A DNA stretch of 64,000 bases from CAZLFQ01 sp044229535 (GTDB lineage Bacteria; Pseudomonadota; Alphaproteobacteria; Rickettsiales; Midichloriaceae): the NCBI GenBank assembly GCA_044229535.1, contig JBGASU010000001.1, positions 558,001 to 622,000 of the forward strand. The letters run 5' to 3'. Both the position numbers and the translations under genes were made by a program. Position 1 is the stretch's first letter. Each line of letters opens with the position of its first letter. Positions 17,394-26,531 of the stretch are shown piece by piece. Under the pieces are notes generated by a model. It saw only the letters and a list, made by a program, of their open reading frames with translations, was not told the origin of the DNA and made no database searches.

Positions 17394-18941
17394 TCTACTT
17401 GGATTTTTGCTTATAGCCCTATCACACTCAACCTGAAATGCATGTGGCATTTTAATTCCTAATATTGCATAAACATTTTTGGCAGATTCTGCCTGAACTG
17501 CTTGGTATAAATCATGCCTACTAATTATGCTAGTCCCCATAGCTTTTTCTAAAAGATCTTTGTTTGCTCTTGTATCAGTTGAAACGCTTTTGTCAATTCC
17601 AGCAACACCTGTAGACATATTTGATGTAAATATTCCTGCAGCGCTTGCAGCCAAGAAATCATCGTAAGTTTGAGGGACAAGCCTAATATAGCCAGAATCC
17701 AACAACTCAGATAATTCATACCTAATATACATAGAAGCGCGAAGAAGCTCTGGTGCAAATTTTTCCGTCACTTCAAAAGTATAATATGCCAGACCTTGCT
17801 TAAACATCTCTTCGTGCGTTTTAGGAAAATCTTTTTTATACCTTTTCTCCTGCAGCATTTTTTTATAAAGTGCTTCGCCTTCTACAGTCAAAGCCGTGCC
17901 ACGCGATTCAATCTCACCAAAACGTGCCTTGTGCTGAATAACTACCAACTTATTGCTCTTAAGCGCTTCTGCTACCCTTGCTAGATAATCAGCAACTGGT
18001 TCATCTTTTTGCAGGTCAACTTTAGGAGCATTAGCTTTGAGTTGCTCAAATTCTTGTGGCGACAGCTTGTCATTAGTTACATATAAAGGCTCACCAGGAG
18101 CTTTGCGTGAAGTCTGATTGAGCTGAATATTTGGCCCATCATCACGAATTGGCGGCCCTTCAATTCCACCATCTTTCATTGGTATGCCCTGAGCTTCTAG
18201 CCTTTGCTGAGCATCTCTAATATCATATGTACGCGGAGTAAGATGATTGATGTTTATACCCAAACAAACTATATCAGAAAATACATCATTTATTTCTCTT
18301 AACTTCCTATACAGTGGAAAGTTAATTGGGCGATCAGTCTTTATTCTAAAAGCATTCACAACTTCATCTATAAACTCTTCTTCTTGGTTTATGTCTAGCT
18401 TTCCGTCACGCTCATAAAGATTCAAGAGTATTATTAGCCTGTCTGAAAACTGAGTCCTATTTTCAAGTTCCCCCTTTACTTCTTTTCCCACTTCTTGAGG
18501 TATATAGTTTGGATGCAACATTGAACAAAACATTCTAAACGCAGAAGTTTCAATGCTAGAGTCAATAGGCCTAAACGCCGTACCAATAATTGGCAAAGCA
18601 CCTTTTGGCAGTTGGGTCATGTCATAAAATTCAACTGGCTTCATTCCAAAAAATGAAAAAATTCGGGTAACTACATTCATTTCGTTTGCAGTACCTACGC
18701 GAATGGCCCCATGCTTTTCAGCCAGTACCCTATGTTCAGAGTCAACTTTCGCAGAGGGATTATTGGTTAAAAAGTCCTGATTAGATTTCGCAACAATCTG
18801 CGTAAAATTGTTATATTCTGGCACTTCAGTACCAAACATTGAAGATAGCTGTGATGAGAATATTTTTCTTAAATCTGCTTTAGTAGAAGCATGCCTTGCA
18901 TTAGCAAAAACACTGCCTGCTCTAATTAATCTTGCTAACAT
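17358..18941 (-). CDS. DUF1338 / 2-oxoadipate dioxygenase-decarboxylase (HglS/YdcJ)-like protein
   Basis: HglS converts 2-oxoadipate to D-2-hydroxyglutarate in lysine breakdown using Fe(II). Family landmarks are KHGAIRVGT (76-84, metal ligand H77), FFGMKPVEFYDMTQLPKGALP, INHLTPRTYDI (H233), IEGPP (260-264), QTSRKA, and FGEIESRGTAL with a glutamate ligand at 343 or 345. Length (527) is somewhat above the typical bacterial form. The first 32 residues (MLARLIRAGSVFANARHAST then KADLRK) have no acid before D23 and are Arg, Ser and Ala rich, much like a mitochondrial presequence. It lies 32 bases downstream of the ankyrin-like gene, so probably shares its transcript. Substrate is inferred from the family only. 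Confidence 0.75.
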   Translation of the reverse strand: MLARLIRAGSVFANARHASTKADLRKIFSSQLSSMFGTEVPEYNNFTQIVAKSNQDFLTNNPSAKVDSEHRVLAEKHGAIRVGTANEMNVVTRIFSFFGMKPVEFYDMTQLPKGALPIIGTAFRPIDSSIETSAFRMFCSMLHPNYIPQEVGKEVKGELENRTQFSDRLIILLNLYERDGKLDINQEEEFIDEVVNAFRIKTDRPINFPLYRKLREINDVFSDIVCLGININHLTPRTYDIRDAQQRLEAQGIPMKDGGIEGPPIRDDGPNIQLNQTSRKAPGEPLYVTNDKLSPQEFEQLKANAPKVDLQKDEPVADYLARVAEALKSNKLVVIQHKARFGEIESRGTALTVEGEALYKKMLQEKRYKKDFPKTHEEMFKQGLAYYTFEVTEKFAPELLRASMYIRYELSELLDSGYIRLVPQTYDDFLAASAAGIFTSNMSTGVAGIDKSVSTDTRANKDLLEKAMGTSIISRHDLYQAVQAESAKNVYAILGIKMPHAFQVECDRAISKNPSRLAVSIAGLNVL

Positions 18942-18973
18942 AAAACTTCTATTAATAAATTAAACCTAGTGGG

Positions 18974-20362
18974 TTACTTATTTATTTGCATCGCTTCCCA
19001 TGTTTCACATTCGTTTGCAATAGTTCTTAATAGCTTTGAAAACGGTACCTGGCCATTTGTAACTTTGGCCATATACGCCTCATTAAGAAAAGCCCCTGAA
19101 AAAGAAGCCATACGTCCATCTCCACTAGGTGGCATAACTACTATGTTATTCTGAAAAATAGTTATCAACAACCTTTTAGCATCTTCTGACGGCTTTGGGG
19201 TAGTAACCTGTGGTGGGGCTGGGGTGGAAACTACTGGTTCAGAAGTCACAGCAACTGGTTTAGGCTCTGGAATCAGTTCGGGAGAAGATGTAGAAGCATT
19301 TGAAGAGCTTGTTGCAGCACCATCTCTTGACAAATTCAATGATGTGTTTGCAGCATCAGCAGCGGCATTTTTGTCTTCAAGATCTTTCTTTTTTCTCATG
19401 TTAATTGCAGCTATAAACTCGCTTTGACCTGATTTCTTCACCCATTCTTCAACAGTTGCGTATTTGCCTCTATGCTTAATATTCTTGGCTAAATTATACC
19501 CTGAATTTAATATCAATCTAAATTTAGTAATACTATGCCTGTCGAAAGCATCTAGTAAAGGATCGTATCTATCAGATACAACGGATACTTTTGCTTTTAA
19601 CAACATTTCTAATGCTTCGTTTTCATTTTGTGTCATTGCATTCTGATATGCTTTAGCAAACCTTGGCTCGGATTTAGTTCCCATATGACACAATAAAAAA
19701 GCGCAGGCGTTATTGGCTTTTTTAGAAATTAAGAATGCCAAAGCTTCCTCACCTCTATCTGACTTTGTTCCCGCAGCTAAATAACCCAAAGCTTCAAGCT
19801 GCAATACAAAGTATTTCACTCTTCCTAATTTTTGGCCATCAAATGGAAAGGATGCGCCTTGTTTTTCTTCAAGCTTCTCCTTCAAATCTCTAAATTCTAT
19901 TTCCCATTTTATTAAGTCTTTATACACATCTTCATCATCAGTAAGTTCAGTAATGTCGCCAACTATTTTTTGGACATCAATACCGTTCTCAAGAAATTTT
20001 CTAAGCGCATTTTTTGATACCAAACTAGTACCAATGTCACGATTAGGAAAACAAAAACGAATAGCGTTTTTATCAGCATACATTCTAGAAGCGTCAACCC
20101 CCATTTCTAAAAGAGCAGTTACCACATTAGCTTTATCGCCAGCCGCCGCAGTCCATAAAGCCAGCATCTGGACATCTTCCTTCGGTAATTTTTCTTGCCT
20201 AACTGCTGCAGCAATATCCAGCTTCAAAGTATCTAAACTATATTCGCTATTTGTTAATATTTTTATCAAAAATTTTTTAGTATCAGGCAGGTTACTAGAT
20301 ATTAAGTCAAATGAATTCATAACACCTTGTACTACCGTACTAGCATTGATATTTTCTTTCAT
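18974..20362 (-). CDS. Ankyrin-like repeat protein with Pro/Ser/Thr-rich linker
   Basis: A 462-residue cytosolic-type protein. Residues 60-130 look like ankyrin units (LALWTAAAGDKANVVTALLEMGVDASR, shown here only in part: AAAGDKANVV, NALRKFLENGIDV). Further helix pairs at about 190-300 have the same spacing (EALEMLLKAKVSV, ITKFRLILNSGYNL). Residues 345-410 are rich in Ser, Thr, Pro and Val and probably disordered. A C-terminal 70-residue domain (LLITIFQNNIVVMPPSGDG) follows. No enzyme motif is visible. It is upstream of the HglS-like gene on the same strand. Ankyrin proteins in intracellular alphaproteobacteria are often secreted effectors, but no secretion signal can be read here. Confidence 0.65.
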   Translation of the reverse strand: MKENINASTVVQGVMNSFDLISSNLPDTKKFLIKILTNSEYSLDTLKLDIAAAVRQEKLPKEDVQMLALWTAAAGDKANVVTALLEMGVDASRMYADKNAIRFCFPNRDIGTSLVSKNALRKFLENGIDVQKIVGDITELTDDEDVYKDLIKWEIEFRDLKEKLEEKQGASFPFDGQKLGRVKYFVLQLEALGYLAAGTKSDRGEEALAFLISKKANNACAFLLCHMGTKSEPRFAKAYQNAMTQNENEALEMLLKAKVSVVSDRYDPLLDAFDRHSITKFRLILNSGYNLAKNIKHRGKYATVEEWVKKSGQSEFIAAINMRKKKDLEDKNAAADAANTSLNLSRDGAATSSSNASTSSPELIPEPKPVAVTSEPVVSTPAPPQVTTPKPSEDAKRLLITIFQNNIVVMPPSGDGRMASFSGAFLNEAYMAKVTNGQVPFSKLLRTIANECETWEAMQINK

Positions 20363-20529
20363 AAGACACCTACAAAAAATTAGCTAGTACACAACTTAAC
20401 TTTTTCTTATTTTAAGTCAATTCATTTACTAAACCATTCTTTTTCTTAACTTGATCTAAAGTAAAACACACATGTTGAACCCCGGCCAGTGACGCGAAAT
20501 AAATTCAGCGCATACAGCTTATAGTAGCG

Positions 20530-20554
20530 AAAAAAAACGCTGAGCATGAGCTCA
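20530..20554 (-). terminator. Rho-independent terminator candidate downstream of pepA
   Basis: On the minus strand TGAGC-TCAT-GCTCA forms a 5-bp stem (20554-20541), followed after three bases by eight T residues (20537-20530). It lies about 20 bases after the pepA stop. The rest of the 20363-20572 gap contains only short inverted repeats (CAGCG/CGCTG) and no gene. Confidence 0.6.
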
Positions 20555-20572
20555 TTTATTACCTACCTAGAT

Positions 20573-22063
20573 TTACTCATAAAAATCAGCAACCAATTGG
20601 TTCAGCAATCTAACGCCAAAACCTGTAGCGCCTTTTGGAGCTAAGTCAGAACCTGTTTTATCCCAAGCCATACCAGCAATATCTAGATGCGCCCAAGGGT
20701 ACTTATTCACGAAACGCTGCAAGAATTGCGCTGCAGTTATGCTTCCGCCACCGCGACCATTCCCTGTATTTTTAACATCTGCGATCTCAGAATTGATTTG
20801 TTTATCATAAGAATCTTTTAGCGGCATTCTCCACAAACCTTCACCAACTTTTGCAGAAGTTTTAAGTAATTTCTCTGCAAGAGCATCATTATTCGAGAAC
20901 AACCCAGCATTGATATTTTCACCAAGTGCAATCACTATTGCCCCTGTAAGAGTCGCAAGGTTTATCATGAATTCTGGCTTATATTTACTTTGTGTATACC
21001 ATAAAACATCTGCAAGAACCAAACGGCCTTCTGCATCTGTATTATCTATTTCAATTGTCTGACCAGACATTGAGACTATAACGTCCGCAGGCCTCTGCGC
21101 ACTTCCAGAAGGCATATTTTCAACAAGTCCGATTGCCCCAATCACGTTTGCTTTAGCTTTTCTTGATGCGAGGGCATGCATTAAGCCTGTAACTGCTCCA
21201 GCTCCACCCATGTCATATTTCATATCTGCCATATTTGCAGATGGTTTTATAGAAATACCACCAGAATCAAAGGTAACACCTTTACCAACAAATGCGATAG
21301 GTTTTTGGCTTTTTGAACCGCCTTTCCATTCCATTATAACTGTATAAGACTCGCGGATACTACCCTGCCCCACACCAAGCAAAGCATTCATGCCCAATTT
21401 TTTCATTTCTTTCTGATCAAGCACAGAAACTTTCACACCTAACTTTGAGAGCTTTTTGCACTCTTCAACAAATGTTGCGGGATATAATACATTCGGTGGT
21501 TGTGAAACTAAATCACGTGTCACGAATACCCCTCCAGCTACAGAGTCTATATGATGTGTATGATTTTTCATCTTAGCCACAGCGCTTGTAAGCACCGTTA
21601 GTTTTTTTACATTAGATTTGTGATCATCTTTTTTATCAACAAAATATCTGTTGAAGTTATAGCTTCTTAGTTTTGCTCCAAGTGCAATATTGCATGCCAT
21701 TTCATCAGCAGAAATTTTCCAAGATTTATTATCCTCAAGAACTATGTTTGCCGAATCACACTCAATAGAGTTCAAAAACATCTGTATTTTTCCACCAATA
21801 GATTGTATTGATAGCGTGTCTATGTCTGTTTTCTTACCGACCCCAACTAATGTTACTCTATCCAATTTCGAGCCATTTGGAGCCAATAAATTTATAACCT
21901 GCCCTTTCTTTCCTTTGAAACTTTTACAAGATGAAATTGCTCTTTTGACTTGGTCTTTAAATGCTGATTTCTCAAGCATTGCGCTCAATTTCAAATCCTC
22001 ATCAATCAAAAAAACCGCAACGCCCGATTTTGGCATTTCCAACTTTGCAAAAGATACTTCCAT
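20573..22063 (-). CDS. pepA: Leucyl aminopeptidase PepA (M17)
   Basis: PepA is a hexameric cytosolic aminopeptidase with two metal ions. The M17 signature NTDAEGRLVLADVL is present, as are FDSGGISIKPSANMADMKYD and GGAGAVTGLMHAL, which hold the metal ligands and active-site lysine. I place the start at the ATG at 22063 (MEVSFAKLEM). The ATG four codons upstream (22075) lies next to AGGAAT, which serves as the Shine-Dalgarno for the second ATG. Length is then 496 residues, normal for the family. The gene is transcribed alone, with a terminator candidate just downstream. Confidence 0.96.
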   Translation of the reverse strand: MEVSFAKLEMPKSGVAVFLIDEDLKLSAMLEKSAFKDQVKRAISSCKSFKGKKGQVINLLAPNGSKLDRVTLVGVGKKTDIDTLSIQSIGGKIQMFLNSIECDSANIVLEDNKSWKISADEMACNIALGAKLRSYNFNRYFVDKKDDHKSNVKKLTVLTSAVAKMKNHTHHIDSVAGGVFVTRDLVSQPPNVLYPATFVEECKKLSKLGVKVSVLDQKEMKKLGMNALLGVGQGSIRESYTVIMEWKGGSKSQKPIAFVGKGVTFDSGGISIKPSANMADMKYDMGGAGAVTGLMHALASRKAKANVIGAIGLVENMPSGSAQRPADVIVSMSGQTIEIDNTDAEGRLVLADVLWYTQSKYKPEFMINLATLTGAIVIALGENINAGLFSNNDALAEKLLKTSAKVGEGLWRMPLKDSYDKQINSEIADVKNTGNGRGGGSITAAQFLQRFVNKYPWAHLDIAGMAWDKTGSDLAPKGATGFGVRLLNQLVADFYE

Positions 22064-22184
22064 TTTATTCCTCAAATTAATGTCATGTAAACACTAACAA
22101 TATGTGAATGGTTTGGCAAACTTATTGTTGAGCATAATGTGAAAGAAAAATATCATAGTCAAAGAACAAACTAAAAGATTCCTA

Positions 22185-22418
22185 ATGCTAGCAGAAAAAT
22201 TAATAGCCGCCATTCAAAGATCTTCCAGTACTATTCCAAAACAAGAGGAATTGCTTGATGAGCTAAGACAACTTCAAGAAATTCAAAAATCTAAAAACTT
22301 GAGTGACAGAACTATACGAATTGAATTAGACAATATTGCAAAGCTTTACGGATTCTCAATTTCTATTGGCGCAGGTTCAACCATAGATATCTATACACTC
22401 AATATGATTACACGTTAA
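22185..22418 (+). CDS. Small protein of unknown function
   Basis: A 77-residue open frame fills the gap between the divergent pepA and the symporter gene. It is helical and charged (EELLDELRQLQEIQKSKNLS), with a short hydrophobic end (YGFSISIGAGSTIDIY). The ribosome binding site is weak and no homolog is recognised. It could be a real small gene co-transcribed with the downstream symporter or a chance frame. Confidence 0.4.
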   Translation: MLAEKLIAAIQRSSSTIPKQEELLDELRQLQEIQKSKNLSDRTIRIELDNIAKLYGFSISIGAGSTIDIYTLNMITR

Positions 22419-22484
22419 AATTTTGTTTATTTTTTTCTAAATATTAGTGTACGCTAGTATCTAAGGGAATGTTATGACTCATGA

Positions 22485-23900
22485 ATGATTGAAGGAAACA
22501 TAGTAGGATTAGGTTGTATAGCGTATATAATTGCTACAACTTTACTCGGATATTTTATTACTAGAAATATACACACAGCAAAAGGGTTTATTCTTGCCAA
22601 TAGATCTTTACCTATTCACATTACTGCAGCAACAGTTTTTGCAACTTGGTTTGGTTCCGAATCCATTATGGGAATCCCAGGGGCATTTGCAGAATATGGG
22701 GTTATAGGAGTCATATCTGACCCTATAGGTGCTGCTGCTTGTCTAATATTTATCGCTGTTTTTCTAGGCAGAAAACTTTATCAGATGAATGTACTTACAT
22801 TAGCAGATTATCTGCGCCACCGTTATGACAAAAGTACAGAAATAGTACTTGGCATTGCAATCTCTGTTTCTTATCTTGGTTGGATCGCGGCGCAATTTTT
22901 AGCTTTTGGTTTTGTGGTTAACCACTTATTCCCAGAATATATTTCAGTCAATTCAGGAAAAATTATCGGAGCTGTAATTGTGTTAGCATACACATATAGA
23001 GGCGGGATGATGTCTGTTGCAATAAACGATTTTATCCAAACTTTTATGATCATAGCTGGCTTAGTATTCACCTATTCGGTAATATATTTAGAAGGCATGG
23101 ATTTTTCTACGTTATTTCAATATGCACATGATAAAGATTATTTGAAATGGGAATATAACGAACATTATCCGAACATCTGGAGCATAGTAGTTGTTTTATT
23201 TGCCATGATACTTGGCTCAATTCCACAACAAGATACTTACCAGCGTATAACATCATCCAAGAGTGAGAACACCGCTATATATGGCACTATACTTGGAGCA
23301 TTTATATACCTATTCATCACGGTAATTCCTGTATTGATGGTAATGGCAGCCTTAAAATCTGGATTCCTACCCGAAGATGATAATTTTGAATTAGTTGTAA
23401 TAAAATATATCGTCGCCAAAACCCCTATAGTAATACAAATATTATTCTTTGGGGCGATTATGGCAGCTATTTTATCTACAATATCTGGTACTACACTTGC
23501 TGCATCAGTTGTGTTCAGTGAAAACGTAATTGGGGCACTCACACCTTATGGCAAGGATATGCGTTCACTTAGAATCAGCTTAGTGTTATGCACTTTTGTC
23601 GTTCTGTTGATCTCTTTTATAACCTCTCAATCCATACACGGGTTAGTTGAGAGCTCAGGCAAAATAACAATGATTATGGTGTTTTGTCCTTTAATCCTAG
23701 GTCTATTTTGGAAAAGAGCAAATGCAAAAGCAGCTTTATATTCAAGCTTAGGGGCTATAACTACATGGCTCTGTCTAGAGATGTTGAATTATAGTTATGA
23801 GCAAGAATTGGTAGAGGCACCAGAACTTGTGGCTTTTGGCACTTCTTTACTACTTATGATTAGCATTTCTCTCTTTTCTAAAAAACATAAAAAGCTGTGA
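22485..23900 (+). CDS. Sodium:solute symporter (SSS/PutP family)
   Basis: This 471-residue inner-membrane protein has about 13 hydrophobic helices and the SSS family layout: GYFITRNIHTAKGFILANRS near the N-terminus, ATWFGSESIMGIPGAFAEYG (sodium-site helix 1), a conserved YRGGMMSVAINDFIQ segment, and QQDTYQRITSSKS in the helix-7 to helix-8 loop. PutP-type members carry proline, others pantothenate or sugars; the substrate cannot be read from sequence. The ATG at 22485 is used; an out-of-frame ATG lies four bases upstream. It is followed about 50 bases later by the LD-carboxypeptidase gene on the same strand. Confidence 0.88.
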   Translation: MIEGNIVGLGCIAYIIATTLLGYFITRNIHTAKGFILANRSLPIHITAATVFATWFGSESIMGIPGAFAEYGVIGVISDPIGAAACLIFIAVFLGRKLYQMNVLTLADYLRHRYDKSTEIVLGIAISVSYLGWIAAQFLAFGFVVNHLFPEYISVNSGKIIGAVIVLAYTYRGGMMSVAINDFIQTFMIIAGLVFTYSVIYLEGMDFSTLFQYAHDKDYLKWEYNEHYPNIWSIVVVLFAMILGSIPQQDTYQRITSSKSENTAIYGTILGAFIYLFITVIPVLMVMAALKSGFLPEDDNFELVVIKYIVAKTPIVIQILFFGAIMAAILSTISGTTLAASVVFSENVIGALTPYGKDMRSLRISLVLCTFVVLLISFITSQSIHGLVESSGKITMIMVFCPLILGLFWKRANAKAALYSSLGAITTWLCLEMLNYSYEQELVEAPELVAFGTSLLLMISISLFSKKHKKL

Positions 23901-23951
23901 TTCTTTGATTACCTTGTGTATTATTTAGGTAACAATGTAAACTTACGTAAT

Positions 23952-24836
23952 ATGGAATTGAAGAAGGAAATAATAGAAGTAGTAGCTCCAAGCAGCGCTG
24001 GGAAAGATCCATCTCATTTAGAAAGCTCCATTAAATACTATTCCGATTTGGGTTTCGAGGTTAAACATCCAAAAGATATGTTGGATTTTTCCAACACATT
24101 CCATGCAAATACTGATGAATTCCGATCTCAAACACTTATTGATGCACTTACTGGTGATGCAAAAATTATATGGTCTTGGAAAGGTGGATACGGCGCTTCA
24201 AAACTCATACCAAGCCTACTACGATTACCAAAACCTAAAACAGAAAAGTTTTTTATAGGTTTTAGCGATATTACAGCATTACACATATTTCTAAATCAAC
24301 ACTGGGGATGGAAGACCATTCACGGCGCGTCTTTCTCCAACCCTGTGAGACATGAATTTGACTTACAAAACACGGTAGATGTGCTTGATATAGTCTCTGG
24401 GAAGAAAAAAGAAATTGTTATAAACGATCTAGTAAGTTTGGCGAATCCTGCAAAAGAATTTACTGGAGAAATTACAGGTGGGAATTTAAGCATGCTTGAG
24501 CAAAGTCTTGGTACTGCTTGGCAAGTTGATATGACAGACAAAATCGTAATTCTCGAGGATGTAGATGAGCGCGGTTATAGAGTTGATAGAATTCTAGATC
24601 ACTTGCTGCAAGCTGGAATATTAGATAAAGCAAAAGCAGTGATATTTGGTCAATTCACTGGTTCAAAAGAACAAGATGGCTCAGATCATATTCCCATTGC
24701 AATAGACTCATTCTGCAAAAAAGTTTCATACCCTGTATATCGAACTAATTTAATAGGCCATGACAGAAGAAATGTCCCATTTGTATATGGCGCAAGTGGC
24801 TCCATAACAAGTAATACACTTCAAATGAAGTGGTAA
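23952..24836 (+). CDS. LD-carboxypeptidase family protein (peptidase S66, LdcA/MccF-like)
   Basis: S66 enzymes cut the L,D bond of murein tetrapeptides during cell-wall recycling; some relatives give microcin C resistance. From the ATG at 23952 (MELKKEIIEVVAPSS) the nucleophile is S105 in GFSDITAL, the glutamate is E202 or E206 in LEDVDERGYR, and the histidine is H270 in NLIGHDRRN. A GTG 36 bases upstream is in frame, but the family usually begins a few residues before VAPSS. There is no signal peptide, so it is cytosolic. It implies that the organism still makes or recycles peptidoglycan. It converges on virB9 with only 7 bases between stops. Confidence 0.9.
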   Translation: MELKKEIIEVVAPSSAGKDPSHLESSIKYYSDLGFEVKHPKDMLDFSNTFHANTDEFRSQTLIDALTGDAKIIWSWKGGYGASKLIPSLLRLPKPKTEKFFIGFSDITALHIFLNQHWGWKTIHGASFSNPVRHEFDLQNTVDVLDIVSGKKKEIVINDLVSLANPAKEFTGEITGGNLSMLEQSLGTAWQVDMTDKIVILEDVDERGYRVDRILDHLLQAGILDKAKAVIFGQFTGSKEQDGSDHIPIAIDSFCKKVSYPVYRTNLIGHDRRNVPFVYGASGSITSNTLQMKW

Positions 24837-24843
24837 CCATTAC

Positions 24844-25623
24844 CTAGAAAAACAAGAACTTTTTCTTAGATTCCTTAGGTTTTGAGAAGTTTCCGCGCTC
24901 ATTGAATATACATATAGTTTCTGGGCCATGCCTCAGGGTAAATCTATCAGAAACGCGTTCAATTATCACATATCCATACTGCTGACGGAAGTTGACCAAC
25001 CCTTCATTACCCATAGCATCCACAGCGAATACAGCTGGTAGATCAGCATTTAGATCTCTAAATTTCAGATATGTGAATTGACCATCATCAAAAATTTGTA
25101 GCGGCTCTATACCTAAAATCTTACCACTAATTGTATAATCAAAGTTATAAAGCTCTGGCTTTGAAAGATCTGGGCCATTATTACTATTTACTTGGGTTAC
25201 AGTGCCGGAACCTAGATTATACTGCTCAGGATAAACAAATTTAAATACAAAATTCAAATTCTCATCCTGTATTCCAGTCGCCTCTTCTGCATGCATCTCG
25301 AAGAAATACATTCTTTTATTGGTAATAACAGTCATATTGGTTGTAGCATTTGCTTCAATAGGCTTAATAAATATCCTATTTCCAGCAGGCACCATTTGCC
25401 ATGGTGTCGGCGTACCCATTGATATAGTCTCTATTTCCTCATCCAATCCAAACTCTATAATTGATTGATATTCATAATGCCCAGTATATTTAAAAACTGT
25501 ATTAGGTGTATAATTTATAATTTTAATTCTGCTTTCACCACCCAACGGCCTTGCAACGCTGCCCGCACTCGCATAGTTCGCCGTAAAAACAACTAATAAG
25601 AGCACTGTTAATATTCTAAACAT
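24844..25623 (-). CDS. virB9: Type IV secretion protein VirB9
   Basis: VirB9 is a periplasmic outer-membrane-core subunit of the T4SS. A signal peptide is clear: MFRILTVLLLVVFTANYASA, cleaved after residue 20. The 259-residue protein has the N-terminal VirB9 strands (IKIINYTPNTVFKYTGHY) and the C-terminal domain (YTISGKILGIEPLQIFDDGQ, FTYLKF). The C-terminal domain also contains YVIIERVSDRFTLRHG and ICIFNERG, the usual end of VirB9/TrbG. It lies about 65 bases downstream of virB8 on the same strand. The usual virB10, virB11 and virD4 do not follow; the next gene is convergent. Confidence 0.92.
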   Translation of the reverse strand: MFRILTVLLLVVFTANYASAGSVARPLGGESRIKIINYTPNTVFKYTGHYEYQSIIEFGLDEEIETISMGTPTPWQMVPAGNRIFIKPIEANATTNMTVITNKRMYFFEMHAEEATGIQDENLNFVFKFVYPEQYNLGSGTVTQVNSNNGPDLSKPELYNFDYTISGKILGIEPLQIFDDGQFTYLKFRDLNADLPAVFAVDAMGNEGLVNFRQQYGYVIIERVSDRFTLRHGPETICIFNERGNFSKPKESKKKFLFF

Positions 25624-25688
25624 CCAATCTCTCCCAGAGAACTTAATTTTTTAGTCTTATTTGAAGTGTAGTACAAGAATAACATAAA

Positions 25689-26402
25689 TTACAACTTATT
25701 AGTTGCATAGCTTGTAACCGTAAAACTTAGTTTTGGCATGCCGGTTATATCGTCCTTCTTCTCTAAATCTAACATTGTAAAAATCATCTCTGCCTTCCGT
25801 GTTGATCTAGATTCACTATCATTACTCTTTTCAATTAGGTCATATGTTACTATAGCTTGCTCTGGTAAATCGTATTGCCCGAACAACTCTACATTCTTCA
25901 CTTCTACAAACAATTTAGTCTTATTCTTATATCTGACAATTGGACTATCTGGATTTTCATCAGGATTTACATAATCTAAAAATTCTCTAAAAATTCTTCT
26001 TGATGATAAAGTCTGAACTCTTTGATCAACTATTTTTCTATTATCACCATCGAAATCATCATAGCTATATGATTCGCGGAATTTTACATATTTCCCCGCC
26101 ATATATCTAGCTATTGATATGTTGATTGGTTCTTTTATCTCTGATAAAGACTTTATGACAGGCACATAGTTCACAGAATCATATGCGTACATTGGGAATG
26201 GCATTCTTTTTATTTCTGATACTTTATTTGATACATCGTCTAAAAAATACCAATTACAGAAAAGGCATATAAAAAACACAAGCATATAACTACGAATAGT
26301 GTATGGGAACACATACTTTGAAGCGTACCATTCCTTTACATCAACAAAATAGTCACCAGTCTCAACATATCTTTGAATATTTTTATTAACTTGGTCTAAC
26401 AT
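25689..26402 (-). CDS. virB8: Type IV secretion protein VirB8
   Basis: VirB8 is a bitopic inner-membrane assembly factor. The 237-residue protein has a cytosolic N-terminus with WYASKYVFPYTIRSY (25-39), one membrane helix (about 40-55, MLVFFICLFCNWYFL) and a periplasmic NTF2-like domain. That domain begins with VNYVPVIKSL and includes SIARYMAGKYVKFRESYSY and VTYDLIEK. It is the first gene of a two-gene virB8-virB9 unit. A terminator precedes it, separating it from the upstream gene. Confidence 0.92.
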   Translation of the reverse strand: MLDQVNKNIQRYVETGDYFVDVKEWYASKYVFPYTIRSYMLVFFICLFCNWYFLDDVSNKVSEIKRMPFPMYAYDSVNYVPVIKSLSEIKEPINISIARYMAGKYVKFRESYSYDDFDGDNRKIVDQRVQTLSSRRIFREFLDYVNPDENPDSPIVRYKNKTKLFVEVKNVELFGQYDLPEQAIVTYDLIEKSNDSESRSTRKAEMIFTMLDLEKKDDITGMPKLSFTVTSYATNKL

Positions 26403-26484
26403 GAGCTATTTGAATACCTTTCTATATATAAAGTAGCAAGGAAATATGGGTTGTGGAAGTCTTTTTTTATTGGAATATATAACG

Positions 26485-26514
26485 AAAAAAAGCCCCCTAA
26501 AAATAGGAGGCTTT
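26485..26514 (-). terminator. Rho-independent terminator after the gene at 26532-27080
   Basis: On the minus strand AAAGCCTCC-TATTTTTA-GGGGGCTTT forms a strong stem followed by a T tract running to 26485. It lies about 18 bases past the stop codon and separates the two tandem paralogs from virB8. The complementary side has A residues, so it acts mainly in the minus direction. Confidence 0.88.
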
Positions 26515-26531
26515 AGAATTAGACTTACAAA

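Noticed and set aside
24844..26402. A complete T4SS locus
   Set aside because: Only virB8 and virB9 are present; neighbours on both sides are unrelated or convergent.
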